Origin: Marinobacter nauticus
GTDB taxonomy: Bacteria > Pseudomonadota > Gammaproteobacteria > Enterobacterales > Shewanellaceae
Length of the DNA stretch: 64,000 bases
Assembly: GCF_019801015.1 (NCBI RefSeq)
Contig: NZ_JAHVJZ010000007.1
Coordinates: 62,001 to 126,000 of the forward strand
Direction of reading: 5' to 3'
Position numbers and translations under genes: made by a program
In this document: positions 42,625 to 51,645 of the stretch, piece after piece
Position numbering within the stretch: the stretch's first letter is position 1
How the letters are laid out: each line of letters begins with the position of its first letter
Notes under the pieces: model-generated
Databases searched by the model: none
Told to the model about the DNA's origin: nothing
The model's input: the letters and a program-made list of their open reading frames with translations, nothing else

Positions 42625-43086
42625 TTAGCGGGATGGTGTAGCGGGCTCTGGCGGCAGCAGCAGATGCATATCCTGATTAACCAACCGCCACCACTGGGGC
42701 TGGCCCAGCATCTTAACCAATGACTGTTGCGGGTACAGTAACGCGGTTTGCGGTGCAGAGCCATCCGCCAGGTAGACATCCACCTGCACCAGTTCGGTGG
42801 GTTTGGGATCCGGGTCGGCGACAGGGACGAGTCGGGCATCGCGCCAGGCGGCAATCAAATTACGAAGCCGAGTGTCGTCAACCGGAGGATTCGAGTGGGG
42901 CGCATCTTCGCCAATGCTGATGGCCAGTTCCGCGTACACCAGTGCGTCAACCTCCACCGTATCCGGCAACAAAGGGATGCTGTTGCCAGTCGGGCCGGTG
43001 ACCTGGCCAGTGGAATACAGCAGCGCCCCGGCCGCTATCACCAAAAATATCAGCCAATTGTTGTAGGTCTTACGTGATCGCGCCAT
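42625..43086 (-). CDS. Hypothetical membrane-anchored protein upstream of mutM
   Basis: 153 residues from the ATG at 43086; a longer GTG-started frame would run into the small-RNA terminator region. A basic N-terminus (ARSRKTYNN) precedes one helix, WLIFLVIAAGALLYSTG, and the rest is probably periplasmic: acidic and Pro-rich with 'VEVDALVYAELAISIG' and 'VQVDVYLADGSAPQTALLYPQQSLVKML'. I do not recognise the family; Shewanella-type genomes carry a similar gene here as far as I can recall. Function unknown. Confidence 0.65.
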   Translation of the reverse strand: MARSRKTYNNWLIFLVIAAGALLYSTGQVTGPTGNSIPLLPDTVEVDALVYAELAISIGEDAPHSNPPVDDTRLRNLIAAWRDARLVPVADPDPKPTELVQVDVYLADGSAPQTALLYPQQSLVKMLGQPQWWRLVNQDMHLLLPPEPATPSR

Positions 43087-43154
43087 ACCCCGCCTCCTCA
43101 CGGCTGGTGGCCTAATCCCATTCAACCCTTTATCGGCAGAAATGTCAGCCACTT

Positions 43155-43234
43155 AAAAAAACAGCCTCCCAAAGTGGAAGGCTGAAACTGTGTGAGCTTT
43201 GCAGGGATGCGATGATAAGAAATGCCGTCATCAC
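43155..43234 (-). ncRNA. Candidate Fur-controlled RyhB-like small RNA
   Basis: Not a coding gene. On the minus strand a -35 TTTGCA and -10 TATAGT (18 bases apart) predict a start near 43234. The predicted transcript, about 80 nt, begins with a 5' stem (GATGA...TCATC), has a single-stranded middle containing AAAGCTCACACAG, and ends in a rho-independent terminator (stem 43162-43184, U-run to 43155). GCTCACA also occurs in the central core of E. coli RyhB. A Fur-like palindrome covers the -35. All of this points to an iron-repressed, Hfq-type regulator expressed when iron is scarce. Identity to RyhB is inference, resting on one 7-base block plus architecture. Confidence 0.7.
43162..43184 (-). 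terminator. Terminator of the candidate small RNA
   Basis: CAGCCTCCC (43162-43170) pairs with GGAAGGCTG (43176-43184) with one mismatch and loop AAAGT; seven T follow on the minus strand (43161-43155). Confidence 0.85.
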
Positions 43235-43240
43235 AGAGCC

Positions 43241-43286
43241 ACTATACGTCGCCCCCAAACCAAATGCAAACAATTATCATTTGCAT
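43241..43286 (-). promoter_or_regulatory. Promoter and Fur-like box of the candidate small RNA
   Basis: -10 TATAGT (43246-43241) and -35 TTTGCA (43270-43265). The palindrome has arms ATGCAAA (43264-43270) and TTTGCAT (43280-43286) around CAATTATCA. Read on the minus strand, its central 19 bases (43284-43266) match the E. coli Fur consensus at 13 of 19 positions by my count, including the run AATGATAAT. It overlaps the -35, a repressing position. Confidence 0.65.
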
Positions 43287-43310
43287 AGGGTCGGCGTTTT
43301 TCCGGCAATA

Positions 43311-43336
43311 AAAAACCCGGCCGAAGCCGGGTTTTT
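43311..43336 (-). terminator. Rho-independent terminator after rpmG
   Basis: AAAAACCCGGC (43311-43321) and GCCGGGTTTTT (43326-43336) form an 11-bp stem, loop CGAA. Ends the rpmB-rpmG transcript and isolates the small RNA gene. Confidence 0.93.
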
Positions 43337-43352
43337 CAAGAAACAAAATCAA

Positions 43353-43523
43353 TTACTTGATCTTGGCTTCTTTGTACATAACGTGCTGACGGATGGTCGG
43401 ATCAAACTTCTTGATCTCGAATTTTTCCGGCATGTTACGCTTGTTTTTGTCGGTGGTGTAGAAGTGACCGGTGCCAGCGGAGGAAACCAGACGGATCTTC
43501 TCACGGATGCCTTTCTTAGCCAT
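43353..43523 (-). CDS. rpmG: 50S ribosomal protein L33
   Basis: 56 residues: it starts [20 protein letters not shown], continues through '[22 protein letters not shown]' and ends in AKIK. This is a full-length L33. It lacks the CxxC zinc ribbon, as does the standard proteobacterial form. It lies 11 bp after rpmB in the conserved rpmB-rpmG operon. Confidence 0.96.
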   Translation of the reverse strand: MAKKGIREKIRLVSSAGTGHFYTTDKNKRNMPEKFEIKKFDPTIRQHVMYKEAKIK

Positions 43524-43534
43524 CGTTCAGCTCC

Positions 43535-43771
43535 TTAAATCTTTTCGCCGCGGGCGCGCAGTTCAACCAGAACCGCTTCGATGCCCTTCTTGTCGATAAT
43601 ACGCATGCCCTTGGTGGAAACACGCAGCTTAACGAAACGCTTTTCGCCTTCAACCCAGAAACGGTGGGTTTGCAGGTTCGGCAGGAAACGACGCTTGGTA
43701 GCGTTGTTAGCGTGGGAACGGTTGTTCCCGGTTACCGGGCGCTTGCCAGTAACTTGACATACTTTAGACAT
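43535..43771 (-). CDS. rpmB: 50S ribosomal protein L28
   Basis: 78 residues from the ATG at 43771 ('[20 protein letters not shown]'), ending 'RARGEKI'. The open frame continues upstream, but that part spans the promoter and is not coding. '[31 protein letters not shown]' is the family core. Confidence 0.96.
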   Translation of the reverse strand: MSKVCQVTGKRPVTGNNRSHANNATKRRFLPNLQTHRFWVEGEKRFVKLRVSTKGMRIIDKKGIEAVLVELRARGEKI

Positions 43772-43846
43772 TTCAGTCTCCAAAACTTTGCTCGAGCTAT
43801 CACTGTGCCTCGTATGGCCGTCGCCCGAGGCACACGAAGGGCGCAT

Positions 43847-43875
43847 TTTATACAAGATCGCCTGATAAAGATCAA
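43847..43875 (-). promoter_or_regulatory. Sigma-70 promoter of rpmB-rpmG
   Basis: On the minus strand TTGATC (43875-43870) and TATAAA (43852-43847) are 17 bases apart, a near-consensus arrangement about 75 bp upstream of the rpmB start. Confidence 0.75.
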
Positions 43876-43901
43876 GCGATCGACGCCGACAAGATCGTCT
43901 T

Positions 43902-44585
43902 TCACAGCCAACCTCGTTCGGCAAAGGAGCAGCTTTGCCCCCGCCCAATCACCAGATGATCGAGTACGGTGACATCCACCAAAGCCAGAGCCTGCTGGAT
44001 CCGGCCGGTAATCAGTCGGTCAGCCTGACTGGGTTCGGCCACCCCTGAGGGATGGTTGTGCGCCAGTATTACGGCTGCCGCATTGGCTTTCAGAACGGTT
44101 TTTACCACTTCCCGGGGATAGACATGGGCCGAGTCAACGGTGCCTCGAGACAGTTCAACGGTTTGCAAAACCCGATGCTGGCTGTCCAGAAGCAGCAGAA
44201 CAAAACGTTCCTCTTCCAGTCCCTGCAGGCAGTGACACAGGTAGTCCCGTGCCGCTTTGGGGGAGCTGAGTGGCTCGCCTCGCTGCCACTCTATCGCCAG
44301 GTAGCGGCGGGCCAGTTCCAAGGTGGCATGCAATTGTACGTATTTCGCTTCCCCAAGGCCACGGATTGCGCAAAATTGTTGCCGATTTGCGCTCAGCAGA
44401 TGGCCCAGGTCACCAAATTCCGTCAAAAGCCGTCTGGCCAACTCCACCGCATTCAATCCCTTAACCCCGGTGCGAAGAAAAATCGCCAGCAATTCGGCGT
44501 CGCTAAGGGCTTCCGGCCCCAGCTTCAGCAACCGCTCTCTGGGCCGCTCCGAAGCGGGCCAATGAGGAATGGAGTTCGATTCCAT
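43902..44585 (-). CDS. radC: RadC-family JAB-domain protein
   Basis: 227 residues. An N-terminal helix-hairpin-helix-like part ('[24 protein letters not shown]', '[24 protein letters not shown]') is followed by the JAB/MPN domain with '[36 protein letters not shown]' and a downstream '[12 protein letters not shown]', giving the metal-binding HxHx(7)D pattern. Although named for DNA repair, the biochemical role of RadC is unclear. Conserved neighbour of coaBC (divergent) and rpmB. Confidence 0.92.
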   Translation of the reverse strand: MESNSIPHWPASERPRERLLKLGPEALSDAELLAIFLRTGVKGLNAVELARRLLTEFGDLGHLLSANRQQFCAIRGLGEAKYVQLHATLELARRYLAIEWQRGEPLSSPKAARDYLCHCLQGLEEERFVLLLLDSQHRVLQTVELSRGTVDSAHVYPREVVKTVLKANAAAVILAHNHPSGVAEPSQADRLITGRIQQALALVDVTVLDHLVIGRGQSCSFAERGWL

Positions 44586-44659
44586 GTGAGGCCGTCCCTG
44601 CCTGAATCCGCCGTTAACTGTGTTATCTTAGGCCCAATTTTCGACAACCGGCCAACATC

Positions 44660-45862
44660 ATGAGCCTATCGAATCGCAACATCCTTCTGGGTGTGAGCGG
44701 CGGCATTGCCGCCTACAAAGCGCCGATTCTGGTGCGCCGCCTGCGTGAACAGGGCGCAAACGTCCGTGTCGTGCTGACCAAAGGCGCCAAAGCGTTTGTC
44801 ACCCCGATGTCACTGCAGGCGGTTTCCGGCCACCCGGTGGTGGATGACATTCTGGACCCCGCCACCGAGTCTGCCATGGGCCATATCGACCTGGCTCGCT
44901 GGGCCGATGCCGTTATCGTCGCCCCTGCCAGCGCGAATCTGGTCGCCCGGCTCAGCGCGGGCATGGCGGATGATCTGCTGACCACCGCGTGTCTCGCTAC
45001 CACCGCACCGCTTTACCTCGCGCCCGCCATGAACCAGCAGATGTATCTGCATGCGGCCACCCAGGCCAATCTGTCGACCCTGGAGCGTCGCGGCGTCACG
45101 CTGTGGGGCCCGGACAGCGGTGACCAGGCCTGTGGCGAAGTGGGCCCGGGACGGATGTGGGAGCCGGAAGCGATTGTAGCCGCCACCATTGAGGCCCTGG
45201 CTGATCCGGTTAAGCCGCTGGCTGGCAAGAAGGTGCTGTTGACCGCCGGACCGACCCGCGAAGCGCTGGACCCGGTTCGTTTCCTCTCCAACCACAGCTC
45301 AGGAAAAATGGGCTTTGCACTGGCTGAGCAGGCCGTGGCGATGGGCGCCGAAGTCACTCTGGTGAGTGGGCCGGTTGCCCTGCCGACGCCGTCCGGTGTG
45401 CGGCGGATTGACGTGGAGTCGGCCGAGGAGATGCTGGAGGCGGTGATGCAATCATTGCCGGGCCAGGACATCTTTATCGGATGCGCGGCCGTGGCGGACT
45501 ACCGCCCGGTGGCCGTAGCCGACAACAAAATCAAAAAATCCAATGAGCGCATGGTTGTCGAGCTGGTTCGCAATCCGGATATTCTGGCCACCGTTGCTCA
45601 GCAAAGCCCGCGCCCCTTTACCGTGGGGTTTGCCGCTGAAACGGATAATGTGGAACAATACGCCCGCGATAAGATGGCCCGAAAAGGGTTGGATCTGATC
45701 GCCGCCAACGACGTGTCCAAGCCGGGCCAGGGCTTTAATGCAAGCCATAATGCCCTGACGCTGTACTGGCCCGAAGGTCATAAGAGCCTGGGGTACAGTG
45801 ACAAGACCCAACAGGCACGACTCATGTTAGACACCATTGCGGATCACCTAACCTGCCAATGA
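44660..45862 (+). CDS. coaBC: Bifunctional phosphopantothenoylcysteine decarboxylase/synthase
   Basis: 400 residues. The N-terminal flavoprotein CoaC (about 1-185: '[23 protein letters not shown]', '[18 protein letters not shown]', '[13 protein letters not shown]' with the catalytic Cys) decarboxylates PPC; the C-terminal CoaB ('[33 protein letters not shown]', 'AAVADYRP', 'IKKSNE') ligates cysteine to phosphopantothenate using CTP. Two steps of CoA synthesis. Overlaps dut by 4 bp. Confidence 0.95.
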   Translation: MSLSNRNILLGVSGGIAAYKAPILVRRLREQGANVRVVLTKGAKAFVTPMSLQAVSGHPVVDDILDPATESAMGHIDLARWADAVIVAPASANLVARLSAGMADDLLTTACLATTAPLYLAPAMNQQMYLHAATQANLSTLERRGVTLWGPDSGDQACGEVGPGRMWEPEAIVAATIEALADPVKPLAGKKVLLTAGPTREALDPVRFLSNHSSGKMGFALAEQAVAMGAEVTLVSGPVALPTPSGVRRIDVESAEEMLEAVMQSLPGQDIFIGCAAVADYRPVAVADNKIKKSNERMVVELVRNPDILATVAQQSPRPFTVGFAAETDNVEQYARDKMARKGLDLIAANDVSKPGQGFNASHNALTLYWPEGHKSLGYSDKTQQARLMLDTIADHLTCQ

Positions 45863-46317
45863 AAACGCCGATTGAACTGAAGATTCTGGATCCCCGCCTG
45901 GGGACTGAATGGCCCCTGCCCGATTACGCCACTCCGGGTTCCGCCGGGATGGATCTGCGCGCCATGCTGGATGCGCCCCTGTCGCTGGCTCCGGGCCAAA
46001 CCGAACTGGTTCCTACCGGTCTGGCAATCCACATCGGTGACCCGGGTCTGGCCGCCACCATCCTGCCCCGCTCCGGACTGGGCCACAAACACGGCATCGT
46101 ACTGGGCAATCTGGTGGGTCTGATCGACTCCGATTACCAGGGCCAGCTGTTTGTCTCCTGCTGGAACCGTGGTCAGGACAGCTTCACCATCAATCCCGGT
46201 GAACGCATTGCCCAGCTGATGTTCGTGCCAGTGGTGCAGGCCGAGTTTAAGTTGGTGGACGAATTTGACGCCTCTTCCCGCGGTGAAGGGGGCTTTGGTC
46301 ACTCAGGGACCCAGTAA
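45859..46317 (+). CDS. dut: dUTP diphosphatase
   Basis: 152 residues, trimeric dUTPase. All five motifs are visible: '[11 protein letters not shown]', '[15 protein letters not shown]', '[11 protein letters not shown]', 'GERIAQLMF' and the C-terminal arm '[12 protein letters not shown]'. It hydrolyses dUTP to dUMP, limiting uracil in DNA and feeding thymidylate synthesis. coaBC-dut-slmA is the conserved order. Confidence 0.96.
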   Translation: MKTPIELKILDPRLGTEWPLPDYATPGSAGMDLRAMLDAPLSLAPGQTELVPTGLAIHIGDPGLAATILPRSGLGHKHGIVLGNLVGLIDSDYQGQLFVSCWNRGQDSFTINPGERIAQLMFVPVVQAEFKLVDEFDASSRGEGGFGHSGTQ

Positions 46318-46336
46318 GACGGAGCTTGCTGCCAAC

Positions 46337-46930
46337 ATGGCAACGAATAACAAGAAAAACCGCCGCGAACACATCCTGCAGTGCCTGGCCCGGATGCTGG
46401 AAACCTCTCCCGGCCAACGGATCACGACCGCCAAACTGGCGGCAGAAGTCGGCGTATCCGAAGCGGCGCTTTACCGCCACTTCCCCTCCAAAGCACGAAT
46501 GTTTGAGGGCCTCATCGAGTTTATCGAGGAGTCCCTGCTTTCCCGCATCAATCTGGTGATGCAGGAGGAGAAAGACACCATGGTGCGCTGTCAGCTGATG
46601 CTTCAGTTGCTGCTGACTTTCGCCGAGCGCAATCCGGGCATCACCCGGCTGCTGACCGGCGATGCACTGACCGGCGAACAGGACCGCCTGCGCGGACGCA
46701 TCAATCTGCTGTTCAATAAGATTGAGACCAACCTGAAACAGGCTCTGCGTGAGAAGAGCCTGCGCGAGGGTCAGGGCTTCTATCTGGAAGAGGGTATGCT
46801 GGCCAACCTGCTGCTGTCCTGGGCGGAGGGCCGAATCGCCCAGTTCGTGCGCAGCGAGTTCAAAGAGCTGCCCACCAAAAACTTCTCTGAGCAGTGGGCC
46901 TTTATCCAGCGCCAATTGCTGCAAAGCTGA
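46337..46930 (+). CDS. slmA: Nucleoid occlusion factor SlmA
   Basis: 197 residues from the ATG at 46337; the frame is open upstream through the end of dut, but the family start is '[22 protein letters not shown]'. It has a TetR-type HTH ('[36 protein letters not shown]') and a long helical dimer domain. SlmA binds chromosomal sites and blocks FtsZ ring formation over the nucleoid. The length equals that of E. coli SlmA within one residue. Confidence 0.95.
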   Translation: MATNNKKNRREHILQCLARMLETSPGQRITTAKLAAEVGVSEAALYRHFPSKARMFEGLIEFIEESLLSRINLVMQEEKDTMVRCQLMLQLLLTFAERNPGITRLLTGDALTGEQDRLRGRINLLFNKIETNLKQALREKSLREGQGFYLEEGMLANLLLSWAEGRIAQFVRSEFKELPTKNFSEQWAFIQRQLLQS

Positions 46931-46945
46931 GTCTCTTTCAGACCA

Positions 46946-46977
46946 AAAAAAAACGCGCCCTATGGCGCGTTTTTTAT
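46946..46977. terminator. Bidirectional terminator between slmA and pyrE
   Basis: ACGCGCC (46953-46959) and GGCGCGT (46964-46970), loop CTAT, flanked by nine A and six T. Serves both convergent genes. Confidence 0.92.
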
Positions 46978-46989
46978 TTCCCGGAGGAC

Positions 46990-47631
46990 TCAGATGCCGT
47001 ACTGCTCACGGTAGGCTTTGACCGCCGCCAGCTCCGCTTCGCGGCCCGGTTGCTCCGCCAGGTAGCTGATCAGATCGGTCAGGGTCACGATGGACACCAC
47101 CTGGCAGCCAAAGTCACGCTCCACTTCCTGGATGGCAGACAGTTCACCTTTGCCCTTTTCCTGACGGTCAAGAGCGATCAGAACACCCGCCAGCTCGGCG
47201 CCGTTGTGCTGGATGATCTCCATCGACTCGCGGATCGCGGTACCGGCAGTGATCACGTCGTCCACCAGCATCACTTTGCCTTTCAGCTCAGCGCCCACCA
47301 GGTTGCCACCTTCACCGTGGTCTTTGGCTTCTTTGCGGTTAAAGCAGTAAGGCAGGTCCATATCATGATGATCCGCCAGCGCGACGGCGGTGGTGGTCGC
47401 AATCGGAATGCCCTTGTAGGCCGGGCCAAACAGCAGGTCGAAATCGATGCCGGAATCCGCCAGTGCGGCCGCATAAAAACGACCCAGCTTGGCCAGGTCG
47501 GACCCGCGGTTAAACAAACCAGCGTTAAAGAAGTAGGGGCTGGTACGGCCGGACTTGAGGGTGAACTCCCCGAAACGCAAAACCTGGCGCTCAAGGGCAA
47601 ATTCGATAAAGGCTTTTTGATAGGCTTTCAC
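46990..47631 (-). CDS. pyrE: Orotate phosphoribosyltransferase
   Basis: 213 residues from a GTG at 47631, fixed by AGGAG upstream and by the E. coli-like start '[17 protein letters not shown]'. It makes orotidine monophosphate from orotate and PRPP in pyrimidine synthesis. '[19 protein letters not shown]', '[14 protein letters not shown]' and the PRPP loop '[16 protein letters not shown]' are diagnostic. Lies 58 bp after rph with a hairpin in between, as in E. coli, where pyrE is controlled by pyrimidine-sensitive attenuation. Confidence 0.95.
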   Translation of the reverse strand: MKAYQKAFIEFALERQVLRFGEFTLKSGRTSPYFFNAGLFNRGSDLAKLGRFYAAALADSGIDFDLLFGPAYKGIPIATTTAVALADHHDMDLPYCFNRKEAKDHGEGGNLVGAELKGKVMLVDDVITAGTAIRESMEIIQHNGAELAGVLIALDRQEKGKGELSAIQEVERDFGCQVVSIVTLTDLISYLAEQPGREAELAAVKAYREQYGI

Positions 47632-47652
47632 TTCGGGCTCCTGGGTACAAAG

Positions 47653-47676
47653 ACGCGGCCCTCATTGGGGCCGCGT
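47653..47676 (-). promoter_or_regulatory. rph-pyrE intercistronic hairpin, possible attenuator
   Basis: ACGCGGCCC (47653-47661) and GGGCCGCGT (47668-47676) form a perfect 9-bp stem 13 bases after the rph stop. On the minus strand it is followed only by CTTTGT, a weak U-tract, so termination would be inefficient. The arrangement matches the E. coli rph-pyrE attenuator, where coupling to rph translation sets pyrE readthrough. Confidence 0.5.
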
Positions 47677-47689
47677 TCAGTTCATTTTA

Positions 47690-48406
47690 TCAATTGTTGT
47701 AGGCCGCTTTCTGTGCGGCAATCAGCTGCTCAATGCCGGACTTGGCCAAGGCCATCATCTCCAGCATCTGATCATGGGTGAAAGGTTCACCCTCTGCGGT
47801 GCCCTGAACCTCGATGATGCGGCCATCTTCCGTCATCACCACGTTCATATCGGTTTCGGCACCGGAATCTTCCCGGTAATCCAGATCGCACACGGCACGG
47901 TCACCCACGATGCCAACGGAGATGGCGGCAATCTGCTGCTTCAGCGGGCTGATCTTAATCAGGCCTTTGGACTTCAGATAATCAATGGCGTCCATCAGGG
48001 CAACGCAGGCACCGGTGATGGCAGCAGTGCGGGTGCCGCCATCGGCCTGAATCACATCACAGTCGATGGTGATGGTCACTTCACCCAGCGCAGCCAGGTC
48101 CACCGCAGCACGCAGGCTGCGGCCGATCAGACGCTGGATCTCCATGGTACGGCCACTCTGTTTGCCACGGGCGGCTTCACGGTCATTGCGGCTGTGAGTG
48201 GCCCGCGGCAGCATGCCGTATTCGGCGGTGATCCAGCCCTGGCCTTTCCCACGCAGGAAGCGAGGCACTCCCTCTTCAACGGAAGCGGTACAGATCACCT
48301 TGGTGTTGCCAAAGGCCACCAGAACTGACCCTTCGGCGTGGGCAGTAAAGCCACGGGTGATGGAAACCGGACGCACCTGATCCGCGCTTCTGTCATTCGA
48401 ACGCAT
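47690..48406 (-). CDS. rph: Ribonuclease PH
   Basis: 238 residues, full length (not the truncated form of E. coli K-12). A phosphorolytic 3'-5' exonuclease that trims tRNA precursors. '[52 protein letters not shown]' core, '[13 protein letters not shown]', '[23 protein letters not shown]' and '[19 protein letters not shown]' with the catalytic Asp cluster. First gene of rph-pyrE. Confidence 0.96.
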   Translation of the reverse strand: MRSNDRSADQVRPVSITRGFTAHAEGSVLVAFGNTKVICTASVEEGVPRFLRGKGQGWITAEYGMLPRATHSRNDREAARGKQSGRTMEIQRLIGRSLRAAVDLAALGEVTITIDCDVIQADGGTRTAAITGACVALMDAIDYLKSKGLIKISPLKQQIAAISVGIVGDRAVCDLDYREDSGAETDMNVVMTEDGRIIEVQGTAEGEPFTHDQMLEMMALAKSGIEQLIAAQKAAYNN

Positions 48407-48503
48407 ATCGTTAACCTGCTTATTGGGAAAGTGGCGGCATTATAGCAGCCAATGAATCCCGCTTTCACCCGGGCCGGACGCGAATCCTCGCTGAATTCAA
48501 AAA

Positions 48504-48531
48504 GCAAAAGGGGCCATCAGGCCCCTTTGTT
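48504..48531 (-). terminator. Rho-independent terminator after the lipoprotein gene
   Basis: AAAGGGGCC (48507-48515) and GGCCCCTTT (48520-48528), loop ATCA; on the minus strand TTTGCTTTTT follows. Confidence 0.85.
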
Positions 48532-48547
48532 CAACAACGCGGACGGA

Positions 48548-49345
48548 TCACAGCTTGGTTGCTTCGGCCGGCTCGTCGGTTTGCTCAGCGGTTTGCTCTT
48601 CGGCCTGCTCTGCAATGGGTTCGACAGGACGCTCCAACTTTTCCAGTTGGGTGAAGTTGTTCTCAATGGCGGTGCCATCGTTGCTGCCCCAGTGCATGAT
48701 GTTGCTCCATACCACGGCACCGGTATCGCCATCGATCAGCGCCGCTTCCACCATCTCACCACTGGTGGCCTGTACCGGAACCACCATACCAGCAGTCAGC
48801 ACGCCCACCAGCACGGAAGAGGCCACGTCCTTGGCGACGTTACCAGCGGACTTCTCCCAGCCGGAGTAACGCACCAGCAAGATGCCATCCGATTCGGTGT
48901 AATGCGCCACAATGCTTGCCGCTTCCCCGACGGATTGAGAGAAGGACGCCATATCTTTCTCAGACACCGGCTTGCCGTCGTACAGCGCCGGCACCAAAGC
49001 CGTATAGGACTCGCGCAACGCCGCCAGATCAAAGTTAAAGTTGGCGAATTGCGTCTCCATCTCACCGCGCTCAACCACCCTTACCTCGAAGCCCTGGGCT
49101 TCCAGGCGATCGGTTGCCCTGGCAACCAGTTGGGCCTTGATCGCCTCCTCCTGCTCCGGCAAACGCTCGTTTTCACCATCGAAGTTCAGTTTTTCCATCT
49201 CGATAATGGGCGGCACAATGGCAATGCGCTTCATATCGGAGAGGTGGGTGGAATGGTCCTCATGCATGCGCACGCTGGTGATGGAGCATCCCACCAACAG
49301 CCCCTGCATCAGGGTGGCAACCAGTACCAATTTCCATTTGTTCAT
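48548..49345 (-). CDS. Hypothetical lipoprotein with low-complexity acidic tail
   Basis: 265 residues. Lipobox LLVGC puts the lipidated cysteine at about C20. The mature part has 'MKRIAIVPPIIEMEKLNFDGEN', a helical middle ('AQLVARATDRLEAQGFEVRVVERGEM') and 'ESDGILLVRYSGWEKSAGNVAKDVASSVLVGVLTAG', then 'VEAALIDGDTGAVVWSNIMHWG', a pattern like that of GNA1162/CsgG-type accessory lipoproteins. The last 30 residues are Glu/Thr/Ala/Pro repeats (EQAEEQTAEQTDEPAEA). Envelope stress or secretion role unknown. It follows the M48 lipoprotein by 18 bp on the same strand, so the two form an operon. Confidence 0.65.
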   Translation of the reverse strand: MNKWKLVLVATLMQGLLVGCSITSVRMHEDHSTHLSDMKRIAIVPPIIEMEKLNFDGENERLPEQEEAIKAQLVARATDRLEAQGFEVRVVERGEMETQFANFNFDLAALRESYTALVPALYDGKPVSEKDMASFSQSVGEAASIVAHYTESDGILLVRYSGWEKSAGNVAKDVASSVLVGVLTAGMVVPVQATSGEMVEAALIDGDTGAVVWSNIMHWGSNDGTAIENNFTQLEKLERPVEPIAEQAEEQTAEQTDEPAEATKL

Positions 49346-49363
49346 AGTGCTTCCTTGTTTTTA

Positions 49364-50530
49364 TTAGAGGGTTTTTAGCAACCCTTTGACGTAAAACGCT
49401 TCGGCGCCATCCGGAGACAACGCGAGGAAACGTTCAAACTGGGCTTTAGCGGCGTCCTTATCACCGGACACCCGGTACAGCTCTCCCAGAGTTTTCTGAG
49501 CAGACAGGTAGTCTTCCGCCCCCTCGGGGATGCCCATCAGCAGCGCTTCCGATTGCTGAAGGTGGGTCGTTCTCTTCGCTTGAAAATGCTCGAGCCAATC
49601 CTCCATATCCTCATCCAGCAACCAGGCTTTTTCCCGGGCCGCCGACTTCGGGTGCTGCGCCAGGCCAAGGTGCGCCTGAGCGAGGATCAGGTCCCGCCGT
49701 GTTTCCGGCAGTTGGTCGGCAGTGGCTATGGCGCGATTGAAATGGTGCCGGCGTACTTTGAGCCGGGCGCTGATAAGGCGAACATCGTCGACGACCTGCT
49801 GCCAGTTGGCGGACGCCTCTGACTCCGACTCGCCTGCCGACATCAGTGCGGCCAGTGCGTTGGCTCTGTCGTCCGTATCCGGGTGGCTTTGGTAGGCCAG
49901 AAAGGAGCCGCTGCGGGGCACTTCGCCATTGTTCAGACGGCTGAAGAGCGTGTTGATGTCGGCCTTTTGATAACCCGCTTTGCGCCAACGCTGATACCCC
50001 AGTGCATCCGCTTCCAGTTCATGGGCCTGACTGTGGGTGGACAATTCACCCACCATGGGGAAATACCCCAGACCGGTGCCAAACAGCATCAGGTCGAGAA
50101 CATGAGCGCTGATGATGGTTTTGCTGCGCTGCTGGGCCGACTTAACCGAATGTTGAGCCACCACGTGCTCCACTTCATGCGCCAGCACAAACGCCAACTC
50201 GGCTTCGTTCTCGACCGGATCGAACAGCCCGGCATTGATGTAGATATGGCCGTTGGGCAGAGCGAATGCGTTCACCATGGGATCCGCGGCAAGGAACACT
50301 TTCAGGCCATAGTCGCGGCGTTCCGCTTCGGTGGTCATGCCATTCAGCAGGGATTCGAGGTAAGCATTAAAGGACGCATTGGGGTAACGAAGGCCCTTAT
50401 CCTCCAACTCGGCGCTGAGGGTATTGGCTTTAATCGTAAGGTCATTCGCCACCTGCGCCTGACGCTCTTCCGCCGTCATTTGGCAACCGGCCAATAACCC
50501 ACACAGGATGATCCAGGCAAGTTGTTTCAT
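49364..50530 (-). CDS. M48-family metalloprotease lipoprotein (LoiP/BepA-like)
   Basis: 388 residues. Lipobox LLAGC with C16, then a peptidase M48 domain: 'PMVNAFALPNGHIYINAGLFD', zinc site H118-E-x-x-H122 in 'AHEVEHVVAQH' and the third ligand E171 or E173 in 'HELEADALGYQRW'. The C-terminal third is helical with TPR-like units ('KTLGELYRVSGDKDAAKAQFERFLALSPDG'). BepA and LoiP act in the periplasm on outer-membrane protein assembly. The arrangement of protease plus TPR is closest to BepA, but the lipid anchor is LoiP-like. Confidence 0.85.
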   Translation of the reverse strand: MKQLAWIILCGLLAGCQMTAEERQAQVANDLTIKANTLSAELEDKGLRYPNASFNAYLESLLNGMTTEAERRDYGLKVFLAADPMVNAFALPNGHIYINAGLFDPVENEAELAFVLAHEVEHVVAQHSVKSAQQRSKTIISAHVLDLMLFGTGLGYFPMVGELSTHSQAHELEADALGYQRWRKAGYQKADINTLFSRLNNGEVPRSGSFLAYQSHPDTDDRANALAALMSAGESESEASANWQQVVDDVRLISARLKVRRHHFNRAIATADQLPETRRDLILAQAHLGLAQHPKSAAREKAWLLDEDMEDWLEHFQAKRTTHLQQSEALLMGIPEGAEDYLSAQKTLGELYRVSGDKDAAKAQFERFLALSPDGAEAFYVKGLLKTL

Positions 50531-50658
50531 GTTACTTCCTTGTAAATATCAGGGTGATACTACCTATGACCTGAACTGGTGACAATCTCGCCAGGTGAAG
50601 ATGGCCCGGATTCGCTGTTATACTGCCGACTCAAAATCCTGCGAGTGAGCCACTTCTC

Positions 50659-51519
50659 ATGATCCACAGCATGACCGCCTACGGCCGCGGTGAACTGAAA
50701 GCCGACTGGGGCACCGCCTCCTGGGAGATCCGCTCCGTTAACCAACGCTACCTGGAAACCTATCTGCGCCTGCCAGAACAGATGCGCGGCCTGGAGCCGG
50801 TACTGCGCGAACGCCTCCGCCAGCGGCTGGCCCGGGGCAAAGTGGAAGTTAACCTGCGTTTTGAGCTGGCTCAGCAGGTCGACACCCTGAACATGAACGA
50901 ATCACTGGCACGCCAGTTGATCGAGAAAGCCCAGCACCTGCACACCATGGCCGGCATCGGCCAGATCCAGCTGGTCGACCTGCTGAAATGGCCGGGCGTG
51001 CTGGAAAGCGGTGAACAGGACATGGACCAGATCAGTCAGGACCTGCTCGCCAAATTCGACGATGTGGTCGACGACTTTGTTGAAGCGCGCGCGTCAGAAG
51101 GCCAGGCACTGGAAGCGATGATCCATCAGCGACTGGAAGGGATCAGCACCCAGTCTGCTTACGTTCGTGAGCGGATGCCGGTGATCATGGAGTGGCAACG
51201 TCAGAAGCTGAGCGACCGTCTGGCCGACATCAAAGAGGAGCTGGACCCGGCCCGCTTTGAGCAGGAGATGATTCTGCTGGCTCAGAAAATGGATGTGGCG
51301 GAAGAGCTGGATCGACTCGACGCCCACGTTGCGGAAACCCGCAAAATTCTGAAGAAGGGTGGCGCCTGCGGTCGACGTCTGGACTTTATGATGCAGGAGT
51401 TCAACCGTGAGTCGAACACCCTGGCCTCCAAGTCCATCAGCGCCGACATCACCGCCGCTGCGGTTGAGCTGAAAGTGCTGATTGAGCAGATGCGGGAGCA
51501 GATCCAGAATATCGAATAA
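50659..51519 (+). CDS. yicC: YicC-family endoribonuclease
   Basis: 286 residues. Begins with the family signature 'MIHSMTAYGRGELKADWGTASWEIRSVNQRYLETYLRLPEQMRGLEP' (given here in part), continues with 'LAQKMDVAEELDRLDAHVAETRKIL' and ends 'LDFMMQEFNRESNTLASKSISADITAAAVELKVLIEQMREQIQNIE'-type conserved C-terminus. YicC proteins act in RNA decay, including degradation of RyhB in E. coli, which is notable given the small RNA candidate at 43155-43234. Divergent from the M48 gene. Confidence 0.92.
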   Translation: MIHSMTAYGRGELKADWGTASWEIRSVNQRYLETYLRLPEQMRGLEPVLRERLRQRLARGKVEVNLRFELAQQVDTLNMNESLARQLIEKAQHLHTMAGIGQIQLVDLLKWPGVLESGEQDMDQISQDLLAKFDDVVDDFVEARASEGQALEAMIHQRLEGISTQSAYVRERMPVIMEWQRQKLSDRLADIKEELDPARFEQEMILLAQKMDVAEELDRLDAHVAETRKILKKGGACGRRLDFMMQEFNRESNTLASKSISADITAAAVELKVLIEQMREQIQNIE

Positions 51520-51540
51520 TGTTCGATTCAGTGCCGTAGA

Positions 51541-51570
51541 AAAAGCTGGCAACCGTGCCAGCTTTTTTTG
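51541..51570 (+). terminator. Rho-independent terminator after yicC
   Basis: AAAAAGCTGGCA (51541-51552) and TGCCAGCTTTTT (51557-51568) form a 12-bp stem with loop ACCG and further T. Confidence 0.93.
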
Positions 51571-51645
51571 ATCCAATTCGAAAGCCCTTTCCGTTTTCCT
51601 TAATCACTGCATATCAAATCCATTACGCATCAATACGATTTCTCC

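Noticed and set aside
43535-43948. A 137-residue L28 protein with a long N-terminal extension
   Set aside because: The extension would cover the rpmB promoter; the standard start at 43771 gives the usual 78-residue L28.
46265-46336. An N-terminally extended SlmA beginning inside dut
   Set aside because: The extension overlaps dut in another frame and is absent from the family; the ATG at 46337 gives the standard length.
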